From: Aralia elata
Lineage: Eukaryota > Streptophyta > Magnoliopsida > Apiales > Araliaceae
Reading direction: 5' to 3'
Length of the DNA: 64,000 nt
NCBI GenBank assembly: GCA_034770075.1
Contig: JAVJAP010000122.1
Span: forward strand, 372,001-436,000
The position numbers and the translations under genes were made by a program. Shown here piece after piece: positions 22,781 through 36,118 of the stretch (positions within the stretch are counted from its first letter, which is position 1; every line of letters starts with the position of its first letter). The notes beneath the pieces were generated by a model. It was not told the origin of the DNA. It made no database searches and saw only the letters and a program-made list of their open reading frames with translations.

Positions 22781-23648
22781 GAGTGTTTCTACGCGAACCC
22801 TTTTTTTGGACAGAAAATTTGGATTGGTGGGTCCAATTTTCCACTCATACCTTTTTTTTTTAAAATTTTCTACTTCACTCCTTTCTCTCTCTTTCTCAAT
22901 ATCTCCGTTTTTTCATTCCAAATTTATCTCTCTTTCTCATTTATACACTTATCAATTTTTCCTCTTCTTTCTTTGTCTCTTGTTTTTTCTTACTCTATCA
23001 ATAAATTGAGATGAGTTCCTTTTTATCTCATAATAATATGCATGTTTACCATTTATACCAGATTTTATTATTGTCAAGTAGATATTAATTTTTTTACTTA
23101 TTTAATGTTAAACCATCAATTTTTTTTACTTATTTAATATATTTTTCAAAAAAAAAGTTTAAAAAGTTTATTTAATATTTTTTTGACAATCTTAAACATT
23201 GAAAAAAAAATTAATTTTTTTTACTTATTTAATATATTTTTTTCAATGTTTAAGATTGTCAAAAAAAATATTAAATAAACTTTTGAAACTTTTTTTTAAA
23301 AAATGTATTAAATAAGTATTAACATTAAATAAGTAAAAAAAATAAAATTTAGTTGACAATAATAAAATTTGGTATAAATGATAAACATATATATTATCAT
23401 GAGATAAAAAGGAACTCATCTCAATTTATTGACAGAGTAAGAAAAAAAGAAGATACAAAAATAGAAGAGGAAAAATTGATAAGTGTATAGAGTGAGAAAG
23501 AGAGATATATTTTGAGCAAAAAACGGAGAGATTGAGAAAGAGAGAGAAAGGAGTGAAGTAGAAAAAAAAATAAAAAAAGGTATGAGTGGAAAATTAGACC
23601 CACCAGTCCAATTTTCTGTCTAAAAAAAGGGTCCGCCTAGACTTATTG
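22781..23648. mobile_element. 868-bp fold-back palindrome, Mutator-type MITE candidate
   Basis: The left arm (from GAGTGTTTCTACGCGAACCC) and the right arm (to GGGTCCGCCTAGACTTATTG) are reverse complements over almost their full length of about 420 bp. The centre is near 23215 and the unpaired spacer is about 27 bp. Flanks AATAAATAG (22772-22780) and TATAAATAG (23649-23657) match at 8 of 9 bases, a size that fits a Mutator-like target duplication. There is no coding capacity. The two small ORFs, one per arm on opposite strands, are mirror images. Confidence 0.85.
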
Positions 23649-25062
23649 TATAAATAGATGCCAATAATGCCATCTCATTTTATTCTTTGAATTCAAATGC
23701 CGCATAAAGGTGGAAATTCAAAAGGGAAAAACAAAAAAAAACAAAGTGGAAATTTAAGTATAAAAATACAAGAGTTTTGTTATATATTATAAAAAAATTC
23801 TGTCGAATTACGATTGTTGTATATATCAATATACGAGATTAGATACTTTAATAAAATTGATTTACTATATTAAATATATCGTAAAAATATTACTAATTAT
23901 AATTATTCACGTAATTTACAATAAATAAAGTGACTTATAAAATCGCAATATATATTATTTTTCAAGACACAATTGTCATCTGACTTTTTCCTTAAAACTT
24001 GAGACAAAAAGCAAATTTGTACTTTCCTAAAAAGGCTATAACGTTGAGCCAAAAACCAAATTTGTACTTTCCTAAAAAGGCTAGAACGTTGAGCATTTAC
24101 ATGCTTTAGAGTCTAAGAGGTTATTTGAGATTTTGGTGAAAACTCAGGTGGTAAAATGCATTTATTTAAATTAAAAAAGTTAATTATATAAATTTTTTAA
24201 AAAGATAATATTTACGCTCCAAATATCTCAATTTAAGTTTCATTATAGAATAACATTAAAACTTAGAATGGAGCACAAATGAAGAAATTTATAATCATTT
24301 TTCTTTCTAAAATCCTAAATATGGTATGAGAAAATAAAAGGTTCAGTTTTTTTTTCTCAAACAAAAATAGAAATTCAGTAGTTACCAACATATTTACAAG
24401 AAAATATATAAATAAATAAAATAACAGTATTTGTATTAAATTTAACCTGTAAAGTAGTAAAATTGTTAACCGAAGTACAAATTGTAAAGCAGATCATTAA
24501 CAGAAAGAAGACAAAAAAATCTAGTTGTCAAAGTGCATAGGTGCTTAAAAAATCTATTTAAGTTAAAAATGTACTTAAATTACTTTTTTTGAGATGAGAG
24601 TATGTATGTTACATATTTTATATCACTTTATAATTAAAAAAGTATTTTTAATTCTAAAATAGATAGTTAAATATAAAAAATATTAATTTTGAAACCAAGA
24701 GACTAATTATAATTTTAATACCAATTTTTGCATTATGCTCTCCTTGATTACATTTTCCTTTCACTTACATTTAATTTACTATTTTTTATATTAATATTTT
24801 TATTAATAATGATCCAACTATGTTAATATATATTTCTTGATAATGAAATTAATTTTATCAACAAAAAAATTATTAAATGTATTTTTTCCTTTAAATGTTA
24901 ATAAAAAAAATCAACCATTAAAAATGTAATGAAAATGATTATATTCATCAAATCATGAAAAAGTGTTAAATTATTTTTAGATTTAATGAGATAATATAAC
25001 TAGATATTATAAATTAAATGATAGGTGTTAATTCTAATTATACTTATATAAAACATATACTT
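23649..25062. other. AT-rich intergenic DNA, no gene seen
   Basis: No supported frame. The only clear structure is a direct duplication of about 45 bp at 24003-24095 (CAAATTTGTACTTTCCTAAA… in both copies, one internal substitution in the best-matching part). Confidence 0.55.
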
Positions 25063-25897
25063 TTACGCTCTATTTCTGAGTTTTAAAATGGACAGAAAAG
25101 AAAAAAAAAATGGACAGAAAATTTAAGTTTTCTTTTACCAATTCCTATGTTTCTGAGTTTTTTAATAAAAGGAAAAGAAAAGAAATGGATAGAAAATTTG
25201 GCCACTTTTCCTGCCAAAGTTTTCCGTCTAAAATTGGCCTGATTTGGACGAAAAAGAAATTGGAATAAGTAATATTTTTATAATTCTCATATTATCCTCA
25301 ACTTTCAATATAATAAATTTTAAATGACAACTCATGTTCCCAATTTGTTTTTATCTACTAAACCTAAGTTGATAAAGAAAAGGAGACTTCTTGGCGCAAA
25401 CGACTTCTTTGTTGCCGCGAATGAGTTCTCAGACTGCCATGAACGATTCAGTTACATGCCTTTGCTTATCTGTTTTACCTTCTCTTGAATATCGACTTTT
25501 TGTTGCAATTTCCTTGTGAAGACTTCATATGGAGTATAAGTTATGATTGGTATAATGATTCCCCTTTTCTAAATCTTAAATAGTAGATTGCAATTAAACA
25601 TGTTATTATCAGTGGCTTGAATGCCTTTTGCAAATATGTTATTTAAATGATTTACGGTGTACATATTTAAAATAGGGTATTTTATTGTAGTTATAATTGT
25701 TATGCCTATCAGACCATGTTTCAGACTAATTTATTACTATTAGATTGTCTTTATATAGAAAGTCTATTTATGATTTTGTGAACAAAAATATGAATTTACT
25801 ATTATTGTTTTATGTCCATTTTTTGTTGTGTATTTAACTTTGAAACTCATTCAGTTTTATTGATTGGGACAATCAGGAGAGTAAATTTTGAGATTTT

Positions 25898-27227
25898 ATG
25901 GTTCGACGACATTTTCTAGTAACATTAATCTTGTCCCACATAGTTCAATATATCAAATGTCGTATGATTAGACCTTGTGGGAACAAACCTAGTAAAGAAA
26001 TAATTGCATTGAAAAAAAAAGTAAGAGATGAATTACTTCATGAGATAAGGTATAGTGAGAGAAGTCGTGATGTTATTCGCATGGGACCACAAGCCTTTGA
26101 AAAATTGTGTAAGATATTACATGACGAGGGCGGTCTTCGACCCACTCAACGAGTATCTCTAGAGGAACAAGTCGATTTCTTCACATATTGTCATATAATG
26201 TGAGAAACCGTACAATTACATTCTTCTTTCATAGCTCAACGGGAACAAGTCGTCATTTTCATAGAGTCTTAAGTGCAATAATATCATTGGAAGAAATTTT
26301 TTTAATACAACCAAATGGAGCAGACATACCTTCAGAAGTACTCAACAATAGTAGATTTTATCCATATTATAAGGTAAAACTTACAACTTAACATACTTTA
26401 ACTCAAATTCACATTTTTATATATTTAACAAGGTATGTGCATGTTTTTGAATTCCAGAATTATGTAGGAGCAATAGACGGAACTCATGTTCGTGTAAAAG
26501 TTCCTCACACTGATGTACCAAGATATCGTGGTAGGAAGGTCTACCATACGCAAAATGTCTTAGCCGCATGTACATTTGACTTGAAATTTACTTATATTTT
26601 GACTGGTTGGGAAGGGACGATATCTGACTTCAGAATAATTAAAAATGCCCTTGTAAGAGAAGATAAGTTGAAAATCCCTAATGGTAATACACTATCAACC
26701 TTTTTAGGATTTAATTAAAAAAAATTCTTTGTTTTACATGTAACTAATATTATGTTTTTCTAGGCAAATATTATCTTGTAGATGCCGGATTACCATTTAC
26801 CAACGGATTAATGATACCTTATAGAGATGTTCGCTACCATTTAAAAGAGTACTCAACTTGACCTCCAGAAAATCCTAGAGAATTATTTAATCTACGCCAT
26901 GCATCATTACGTAATGCAATTGAAAGGGCATTTGTCATACTAAAGAAAAGATTTCCCATTATTGGGAGCACAACTAAGCCAAAATACGATGTGGATACTC
27001 AATCTGAAATTATTTTAGCATGTTACATTTTACATAATTACTTGATGTTGGTTGATCCTGATGATGACCTTATTACCAAAGTTGATTGAGAGCTCCTAAA
27101 GCAAATACATGAACCTGATGATCATGTAAGAGATGCTACTTAGGATGCAATGCATGTTGAGTATTTGAGGACTTCTATTGTAAATGATATGTGGATTAAT
27201 TACATAAATAAAATTAATAGTTCTTGA
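25898..27227 (+). pseudogene. PIF/Harbinger transposase (DDE_Tnp_4 type)
   Basis: It starts at the ATG at 25898. The first exon carries the N-terminal region (FEKLCKILHDEGG) and slips frame near 26190, where the reading continues as NVRNRTITFFFHSS. An intron follows (GT after FYPYYK at about 26374; AG just before 26458). Exon 2 (26458-26682) has the first catalytic Asp in YVGAIDGTHVR and the second in GWEGTISDFRI. A second intron (26683-26763) leads to exon 3, which has YYLVDAGLP and the catalytic Glu in RNAIERAFVILKKRFP. The stop is TGA at 27225-27227. All three acidic residues survive, but three in-frame stops in exon 3 and the frameshift make it a pseudogene. Confidence 0.87.
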
Positions 27228-27308
27228 GTTTCATCTCATGTTGACAACCAGTTTATAGTACTTTTGGTTTTTTTTAATTTATTATGTTATTTGACGAGTA
27301 TTCATGTC

Positions 27309-29106
27309 TGTTAGGTTTGTATAACGCGAACATGCAATCAAATTACATAAATAAAGCGGAAGCGCGATAAAATCAGATTTTAAAATTTTATACAAACCAT
27401 CACCATGATCTTTCTTTATGCACAATTATTAATTAAACGAAAGAGATGGAGAATAAGAATTATACCCTTGTAGAATTCTAGCTTCCTCTGGTACAAGTTC
27501 ACCTCTAATTCATTCGCGTTCTCCTTGAATTCCACCGATTAAATTCCCTTCTTTGATCAACGTTAGCCACCCAAGTGTTTGGCCTCTAGAGGTGATCCAC
27601 CAAGGAATAATACTTGTTCAAGAAGATGGGTGTTGGCAAAACCCTAGTTTCTATCTCTATAGAAATTGTAAGTACTCTCCACAATTGTTATGCAAGAGTG
27701 CGTAACCCTAATCTATGATAAGACTTCTCTTATTTATAGATGTAGAAAAATCCGTCCCTAAACTATTTAGGATTAGGGTTTCTATTTTAATTAAACTCCT
27801 TTAATTAAATTAAACTCATAATCTAATTAGGAATTCATGAGAGAGTACTTCTATTAATTAATTCCCAATCCATATTAGGAATTATATAATAGTAATAATA
27901 ATAATAATAATAAGACTCCTCTTATTAATTTATATTTAATATTTCCAAAATATTAAATAATAAATATTAAGCTATTTAATTTATTCTATCTCCATAGATT
28001 AAATTAAATACACTTAACTTATTATTATAATTATGCCATTTATTTCTTAAATAAATATTGTTCTTTTGCGGTGTGACCCTTTAGGTTCTCCATATTAAAC
28101 CAGTTGTGAATAAATCAATTAGAACAATTCTAATCTTATTTAAATAAATAAATTAAACTATTTAATTTATTTAAATAAATAATATTTATTCTACAATAAG
28201 GGTAAGCCCCCTTAGCGATCAACGACTTTCTAGATAATATAGATTTCAACATTAATCACAAAAGAACCTTTCAGTGAATAGTTACCGTACAATTCAATCC
28301 TTCTACCATACAATGTCCCAATTAAATATAAGACATGGAATTACTGTCAAGTCTTATTTTATTTAATTATATGTATTTCGATTCTCAAATGCACAACTCT
28401 AAATAATGCAAATTATAAACTCCTTTCTAATTTCATCCTGCCTTGGCCAAGGACTACCGAGTTGTCATTTATCGAATCACATAGGACATTCACATCTTTT
28501 ACTAGATGAGGTAGATTCTTTGTTGATCATTCACTTATCTCTATGTATAACTTATTATACCCAATCATACCCTTTGATATACCCTAAAGGTCTTAAGGGA
28601 CATGTCAAAGTATAACTCCTCATACACAAGATACTATGATGATCTCAAGTCCAATGATCACTTGTACTACTATCACTAGAGGAATTTCTATTGACATCCG
28701 AGTAAAACTCCATTAGGTATTTCTTAGCGAGCCACGTTCAGTGAACTTATTCTCCAATAAGCACCTACGTAATTGCTTTAGTGTCTCCACACAAATGATT
28801 ATGAGATCAATCATCCTCTTCTTAAGAGCAATCAACGTATGTACTAATCTATCCGGATTCACTAATCTCATTTTTAGTAATCCAACGATTAGGAACGATT
28901 TTAGTTTGTGAGCTATCTAGAATTTAGATCTCATTAGCATGATCACCATCATGATTCTAAAAGCATTGCTCAAAACTACGCGTTTATCACATTTAATATA
29001 ACAGCACAATGTAGATAAATTAAAATGCCTTTAATAAACGAATAAGATTACAAAGTATATGCTATATCATATCAAATATGATTGGCTTGTGTGCATACTA
29101 CTTTCA
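27309..29106 (-). repeat. 3' LTR of copia copy B (1798 bp)
   Basis: In window direction it begins TGTTAGGTTTGTATAACGCG and ends GTGTGCATACTACTTTCA. It is next to the polypurine tract (ATCTCCCAC, 29107-29115). It is full length like the LTR of copy A, and unlike its partner, which has an internal deletion. Confidence 0.93.
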
Positions 29107-29470
29107 ATCTCCCACTTGCACCAAAGCCAATTGCCATGGTATCTAATATCATTCTTCTCTAAGTGACGATCATCCTGATGTTGGATAAAGCTTTAGTAAA
29201 TGGATATGCAATGTTGTTCTTGAGAGTCCACTATCTCTACAGTGACCTTTTCTTCTTTCAATGATTCCTCTAATCAAATGAAAGTGCAGCAACACATGTT
29301 TGAATCTAAGATGAGACTTAGGAACTATTCCTAGTTCTGTAATAAACTTTTCATCCAAACAATCAACTTGCAGCTTCATTTACAGCTATATACTTTGTCT
29401 TTGTCACTAAACCAACAACTTTTTGCTGTTTAGAACCTTTCCAATTCACTGCACCACCATTCAAGGTAAC
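29107..29470 (-). pseudogene. 3' end of copia copy B pol (RNase H), left of the gypsy insertion
   Basis: This is the - strand continuation of the reverse transcriptase/RNase H that lies right of the gypsy element. It is readable at 29379-29170 (CLDEKFITELGIVPKS) and matches 2100-2460 of copy A. The gypsy target duplication (GTAAC, 29466-29470) ends it. Confidence 0.8.
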
Positions 29471-30020
29471 TGTTGGGGAGTGAATTAGCGAGGTTTAATA
29501 AAAGCCCAAATATTATAATTTGGCAAAGCCCAAGTATCTTAACAAACCAATAAACCCAGTAAGTATTGGTTGGTGGGCCTGGGGGATATTCTGGGGCGGC
29601 GCCCCCCCCCCCCCCCACGTGGGGGTCACTTCTAGTCTGTCAAGAACAATGGGAATGTCAGACTGGTGTTCCCGAGACGTATGTCCGGAAAAAATATGGC
29701 GTCTATCTCCTTTTAATAAAGTTCAGTATAAGCCCATAACATTGGACGGAAGAAGGGGTCCCGAGTCTCGAGGGATAAGCGTGGCAGGTGTTTTACTATA
29801 AGATACGGGGTTCATTTCATTCAAGAGGTAATCAATATTTTACCGTACTAGAGCAATATACCTCCATTGTTATACACCTTGTTCAGCCTGTACTTATTCT
29901 CACACCGGAGCTATCCCCCGGCGGCAAAACCGCTGGGAACTCTGAGTGTATTCTCGTTATTGTGCAGGATTGACGCGCTCTTGGTGATTGAGGCGCGTGG
30001 ACTAATTCTTGGCGTTAACA
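29471..30020 (+). repeat. 5' LTR of Tat-type gypsy element (550 bp)
   Basis: It contains a run of 15 C (29602-29616) that runs directly into a G-box CACGTG (29616-29621). Downstream is a conserved region ending GGCGTTAACA. The partner LTR at 39981-40528 has 13 C and the same G-box. Confidence 0.93.
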
Positions 30021-30038
30021 TTGGCGCTAGAAGGAGGG
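30021..30038 (+). other. Putative primer-binding site of the gypsy element
   Basis: TTGGCGCTAGAAGGAGGG follows the 5' LTR directly, in the position of a primer site. I did not assign the tRNA. Confidence 0.55.
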
Positions 30039-30095
30039 CCTAGTGCTCAGTAACCCTTCAATCACTTAAAGATTCCTTGACCAGTCATAACAGTA

Positions 30096-33000
30096 ATGGA
30101 TAGCTCAAAAATGGCTTCGGCGCATGGAGAAACCCCTCCTGACCCTCCCCGCTCCAGGGGTTCGGTTAGGGACAAGATAGGGATGTCCAAAAGCCTGTCG
30201 GATCGGTTGGGCCCCCAAAGTCATTCAGTGGGTCCGGCCAACCCGCGGACACCAATGGTCAAGAAAAAATTATTGCCGATCCCCTAGAGAAAGATGCAAC
30301 GGCGCGGCCGGGCCGAAGACCCGAGTTCTAGACGGGGTCGGAACCATGATGAAAGAGATTCACTCCTTGCTCGAAGGGAACAGCGGCGTAAAGAAACCGT
30401 AGAGGCTATACGCCTTCAGCAAGGAGAGTTGGAAAAATAATTGGCTCTTTTAGAAAGAGGGGAAGCTTCCCCTAGTCACCCTGGCAGTCGGGAGGTAATA
30501 TTGGGATACCGGTCCAGGACACATTGCTCGGAGAGTTCTTGGAGGGAAAGTAGCGAGGTCCGGAGCAATACACGAGAAAGTGTCAGACCTAATAACCGAT
30601 CCCAAGGAAGGAGTAGGCCGATGAGCCGCTCCCCAGAAAGAAGTGGCAGATCCGAACGGAGAAGGGGGGAACCCTCTCCAGTTCAAAGTCGGAGCAGGCC
30701 CAGGAGTCGCTCCCTCGAAAGAAGTGGCAGATCCGAACGGAGAAGGGGGGAACCCTCTCCAGTTCAAAGTCGGAGCAGGCCGAGGAGCCGCTCGTCAGAT
30801 AGAGGTGGTTGGATTGGACGGGGCGGAAGGGAGAACTCTCCAGTTCCAGGTCAGACCCGACATGAACCAACCCTTCCGACCGGGGACCCTGAGGCATTGG
30901 CCCAAAGAATTATGGAACTTGAGGAAAAGCTCGCAGTGGCCCGTCAGGAAGACGTCCCATTCGACCCGACCTCTCCATTTTCACCAGAGATTGATCGAAC
31001 TCGAGCCGATCCCAAGAAGAAGGCTCCCTATATGGAAAGTTTCGACGGATCAGGAGATCCATATGATCACAGCCAAGCTTACGATCGTCTGATGAAGTAC
31101 AACGGTTACTCCGATGCGGCTAAATGCCAGATGTTCATTTCCACCTTAAGGAAAGAAGCATGTCAGTGGATGACGTCCCTGGCCCCGAACTATATATCGT
31201 CATGGAAGGAACTGTGTACTCAGTTCCATAGCCGATTCGGGAGTAACAAAAGGAGAGGAAAGCCTACGGCTTCCCTAATGCAAGTAAGGCAACATTCTAG
31301 TGAATCCTTGGGCCAGTACGTCAAACGGTTCCGAGAAGCAGTCGGGGCGGTGACCGACCTAAACGACCCTCAAGCATTAGGTTACTTTAATACAGGGTTG
31401 GACATAATGAAGTCCAAAAAACTGGTAAAAGACATGATGTTCAATGCCCCGAAGAGCCTGGCGGAAGCTTACGATAGGGCCGAAGGATTTATTGCGGTCG
31501 AGGAAGCCATGGGAAGTCTGGGTCCGAACTCCTCATCGGTAGAGAAGTCGAAAGAACGGGATAGGAACTCATATCCTCGGTCGGACGTCAGCAACAGGTC
31601 AGACGCATGGCCGAAGAAGAATTTTGGAGGAACAGGGGGGCCGGGAAGAGGTCGTCCGCCTTTCCCGAACCGAAAGGTTGAAAAGGTATACACCCCACTA
31701 AACACAGATCGGGCAGCCATATTAGAACATATGAAGGACCGACCTTGCTTCCGTCCATGCCCAAATAATGTCCATCCGAACCGAGGAAGTCAAAACAAGT
31801 ATTGTGACTACCACCAGTCTTCGGGACACTCTACGGAGGATTGCCGGAATTTGAAAGAGTTGATTGAGAAGAATGTGCAGAATGGGGAGTTGGTCCAATT
31901 TGTTGTAGGGTACGATAGGTCGGGAAGGGCTACGAACGGCAATAACGTCGAACCGACCCCGCAGGACCAACCGGCCCCAAACCCTCCTGTTCGGGGGGTA
32001 GTCGATGTGATAATTGGTGGCTCGGTAGGGAAGGTTACCGGAAAAAAGAGGAGAGGGGTATTAGATGCAGTAATGACGATCGCGGAAAGACCCGTCCGAA
32101 GGGAACAGTTGTATCCCGGCACGATAATCTCCTTCACCGACGAAGATTACCCGGCCGAACCCATTGAGCCACAGGAAGGTGCATTGGCTATAACTGCCCA
32201 AGTCGGGTCCATGGACATGAGGCGTATTATGATCGACAACGGCTCCTCGGTCGACATAATGTATGCCCACGCCTACCAAAGACTGGATCTGGGGGGAAGG
32301 AAAATGGAGATCGGGCAGGAGCCACCATTGTATGGCTTCGGCAATGACCCAGTTCGGGTGGTGGGCACAATAGAGTTGCCTGTCGTTTTCGGGACAGCAC
32401 CTCAAGCAGTCGAGATCAACATCCGTTTCTTCGTCGTCAATATAGACTCGGCTTACAATGCGATTTTGGGAAGACCGACGTTGACGGCGTTGCAGGCGGT
32501 AACCTCCATCCCACATTTCAGAATTAAGTTTCCCACTCCGAATGGGGTCGGCCAGGTCAGAGGCGACCTCGACTTATCTCGGAGGTGCTATAAAAATTCG
32601 TTGGTATCTTCGGCAGTGGGCAAAAGTAAACAGAAGCAAACTATGACCATTGAAGTTGAGCCATTTACTGAGGGAAGTATGGAACCCCTCGTTTTGCCAG
32701 CCGAAGAGACGGAAGACATTGAGCTCGTCCCAGGGAAGAGGGAAAAAGTAATTAAGATCGGCTCGGGATTGCAGGAACCGTTCAGAACGGGGTTGGTGGA
32801 TTTACTCAGGGTGTATGCCGATATCTTTGCATGGGAACCCAGTGATATGCCTGGGATTGGTGAAGAAGTTGCGATGCACAAACTGCATGTGGATCCCAAT
32901 AAAAAACCGGTTTGGCAGAAGAGAAGAATTTTCGCCCTAGAGCGGCAAAAGGTCATTGATGATGAGGTGGCTAAGTTGCTAGAGGCAGGCTTCATCTATG

Positions 33001-35949
33001 AGATCGATTATCCCGAATGGTTAGCCAACGTGGTGTTGGTGCGGAAGCAGAACGGGAAATGGAGGGTCTGCATCGATTACACGGATTTAAACAAGGCCTG
33101 TCCGAAGGACTTCTACCCACTTTCGTATATAGACCAATTAATCGACGCAACATCAGGATATGCTTTCCTGAGTTTTATGGATACATTTTCAGGCTACAAT
33201 CAAATTTCCATGTGCAAAAAGGATATGCCGAAGACAGCTTTCATCACGCATCGGGCAACCTACGCCTATAGGAAGATGACCTTTGGGTTGCTGAATGTCG
33301 GTGCCACATATCAGAGAATGATGAACTACGTGTTCTCGAAGCAATTGGGCCGAAGTATGGAAGTTTACGTAGATGACATGATTGTCAAGAGCATGTCCGT
33401 CAGGGGCCATTTAGACGATTTGGAAGAATGCTTCCAGACAGTTCGGCACTACAACATCAGGCTTAATCCCACGAAGTGTACCTTCGGCATCGGTGCAGGT
33501 AAATTTCTGGGATATCTGATTAGCAAAAGGGGCATTGAGGTAAACCCCGAGAAGATTCAGGCCATTTTGGACATGAAGTCTCCTCAAACCTTCAAAGATG
33601 TGCAGAGATTAACAGGTCGGATTGCGGCGTTGAGGAGGTTCATGTCGAAGTCGGCTGAACGGTGTTTGCCGTTCTTCAAAACTCTGAAAGGACCGCAGAA
33701 TGAGAAGACCTTTCATTGGACTTCAGATTGTGAGGATGTCTTCCAAGGTATAAAAAAATACTTGTCTTCGGCGCCTCTGTTGATGAAACTCATCCCTTCG
33801 GAACCGCTGTATTTGTACTTGGCGGCAAGCTCATTGGCGGTGGGGGCGGTGTTGGTTCGGGAGTCGGGGGGAAAGCAGTCCCCGGTGTATTATGCCAATC
33901 ACGCCCTTCGGGACACTGAGACCAGATATCCAAACTTGGAGAAATTTGCTTACGCCCTGGTAATAGTCAGTCGGAAGCTCCGACATTATTTCCAAGGACG
34001 GCTAATCGTAGTATACACCGATCAGCCCCTGAAGAAGATTTTGAATAAGCCAGAGCTTTCGGGGCGATTGGCGGCTTGGGCTATGGAGTTAACTCAGTTT
34101 GCATTGGAATATCATCCGCGAACCGCAATTAAAAGTCAGGCTTTGGCCGACTTCATGATAGAATGCTCGTTTTCCGAACCCGATCCGATCGATTTGCCGA
34201 TGAGTGTGGGTTCGATTTCGGATATTTGCCCAGCACAGACATCTTGGACTCTGTACGTCGACGGGTCGACAACATCAGACGCAAGTGGAACTGGCTTAAT
34301 TCTGACAAGTCCGGAGGGATTTAAAGTGCAGCAGGCAATTCGCTTCGGCTTTAAAGCGACTAACAATGAGGCCGAATATGAAGCCATGTTGGCAGGCTTG
34401 TGTTTGGCCAAGAGTCTAGGAGTGCAGACACTAATCATCTTCAGCGACTCCCAGTTGGTAGTGAAGCAGATCCTAGGAGAGTATGAAGCTCAGGGGGCGA
34501 TAATGATCAAATATCTAACAGAAGCCCGAGATCGGCTTCAACATTTTACATCATATACTCTTCACGGAGTGGATCGGGAAAGTAATACGGTGGCCGACGC
34601 CCTGGCCAAACTGGCAACTGCATACACCAGTTCATTCAGTGGGTTAGTACATTTGGAGACTTTGGACTCACCAAGTGTTCAAAGGGCTGAAGTGATGGGG
34701 GTCGAGAGATCGGATTGTTGGATGACCCCTTATATAAGCTATCTGGCAGATGGCGTCTTACCATCGGACCGAATACTGGCAAAGAAAATAAAGTACCGAA
34801 GTTCAAATTTCGTGCTCATTGATGGAGACCTTTATCGGCGGGCCTTTACTTCCCCTCTATTAAAGTGTTTGGTCCCGTCCGAAGCCGACTACGCGCTTCG
34901 GGAAGTGCACGAAGGCATCTGTGGGGACCACATGGGGGCCAAGACATTGGCCTATAAAATACTTCGGCAAGGGTATTATTGGCCGACGATTTTCTAAGAA
35001 GCTAAAGAATATGTGCAGAAGTGTCGAAAATGTCAGCTCAATAGCGTAATCCCTCACCGACCTCCCGAAGAGTTGTACAGTGTCTTATCCCCAATTCCAT
35101 TTGCCATGTGGGGGATTGACATCTTGGGGCCATTGCCGAAGGCAAAGGGACAGTTTTATTTTGTGATAGTGGCTATAGACTACATGACTAAATGGGTAAA
35201 GGCGAAATCACTTCGGATGATCATAGAGCAAGAATGCCTAAAGTTCCTCAAGGAGTGTTGTATTCCGATTTGGCATCCCGATGACGATTGTGTCTGACAA
35301 CGGCCGCCAATTTGTGGGATCAAAGTTTGAAGAGTTCTTAAAAGACTTGAACGTACAGCATCGAAAAACTTCGGTAGCCCATCCTCAATCTAACGGCCAA
35401 GTAGAATTCACCAATAGGACTCTACTCAACGGGATCAAAAGAAGACTAGACGAAGCCAAAGGGAGATGGCCCGAAGAATTAATCAGTGTTCTATGGGCAT
35501 ATCGGACCACCCCCTGAACTACGACTGGGGACTCGCCATACAAACTTGCCTACGGGACCGATGCCCTCATTCCGGTTGAGATCGGGTCCCCCTCACTTCG
35601 GGTCAGTCAGTTCAAGGAACTATAAAATGATGAAGGCATTCGCCTTAACCTAGATCTATTGGAAGAAGTTCGGGAATTAGCTATGGTAAGGCTAGCAGTC
35701 TACCAAAGGAGGACGACCATTCATTACAACAAAGGCGTGAGGCTAAGGAGGTTTGAAGTTGGGGACCTAGTCCTTCGGGAACTGGAGGCATCATCGCCCT
35801 AGAATCTTGGCAAACTAATGCCAAATTGGGAGGGGCCCTACGAGGTCGTAGAAGTGCCGAAGCCAGGAACCTACCGGCTTCGGGCTATGGATGGAACAGA
35901 AGTCAAAAACACTTGGCATGCGGGAAGGCTTAGAAAGTATTATCAGTAG
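30096..35949 (+). pseudogene. Tat-type gypsy gag-pol polyprotein, broken
   Basis: The frame starts at the ATG at 30096 and meets TAG at 30285 and TAA at 30438. It is then open from 30441 to 34994 (1518 codons). Within that block: an Arg/Ser-rich N-terminus with a 27-residue repeat; gag fold (residues about 215-310, KYNGYSDAAKCQMF); a knuckle-like CDYHQSSGHSTEDC (about 454); aspartic protease with IDNGSSVDIM (about 597); reverse transcriptase with YVDD (about 975); a first RNase H (about 1125-1240); a second RVT_3-type RNase H with LYVDGSTTSDASG (about 1270-1390); and the start of the integrase zinc domain. A TAA at 34995 cuts integrase. The core (GIDILGPLPKAKG; IVSDNGRQF) continues through a one-base frameshift near 35253, and more stops follow (35515, about 35623, about 35801), ending in TAG at 35947-35949. 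Confidence 0.92.
30641..30802 (+). repeat. 81-bp in-frame tandem repeat in gag N-terminus (2 copies)
   Basis: Units starting at 30641 and 30722 are nearly identical and encode a 27-residue module rich in Arg, Ser, Glu and Gly (RSERRRGEPSPVQSRSRPRS). A partial earlier copy precedes them. The result is an SR-like basic tract of unknown role, plausibly RNA binding. Confidence 0.88.
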
Positions 35950-36118
35950 GCTGCATGATGAGCAGTTTCTTCTATGACTCTGTAATTTTGATGTAACGTG
36001 ATGAAGATAATGATTGAATACAAATCAAATTTCCATTAAAAACTAAAGTCTTGTTCACAGAAGTAGAAATATTTGCAATAAAAACTTGAAAAAATCATTA
36101 CAAAAGGATGAGCCAGCA
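35950..36118. other. Short spacer between convergent gag-pol and antisense gene
   Basis: About 170 bp, AT-rich, with no gene. The two genes of the element converge here, so both transcripts probably end in or beyond this stretch. Confidence 0.5.

Noticed and set aside
22806..23603. Two small ORFs, one on each strand (22806-23009 + and 23421-23603 -), with similar hydrophobic proteins
   Set aside because: They are mirror images from the two arms of the palindrome and contain only low-complexity Ser/Leu/Phe sequence.
30441..30443. Start of the gypsy gag-pol at 30441
   Set aside because: This codon is TTG just after a TAA. The same frame extends up to the ATG at 30096 through two stops, which is the likelier original start.
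31722..32995. Several - strand ORFs of 80-150 codons across the gypsy gag-pol
   Set aside because: They lie wholly within a 1518-codon frame with clear domains, so they are shadows in GC-rich DNA.
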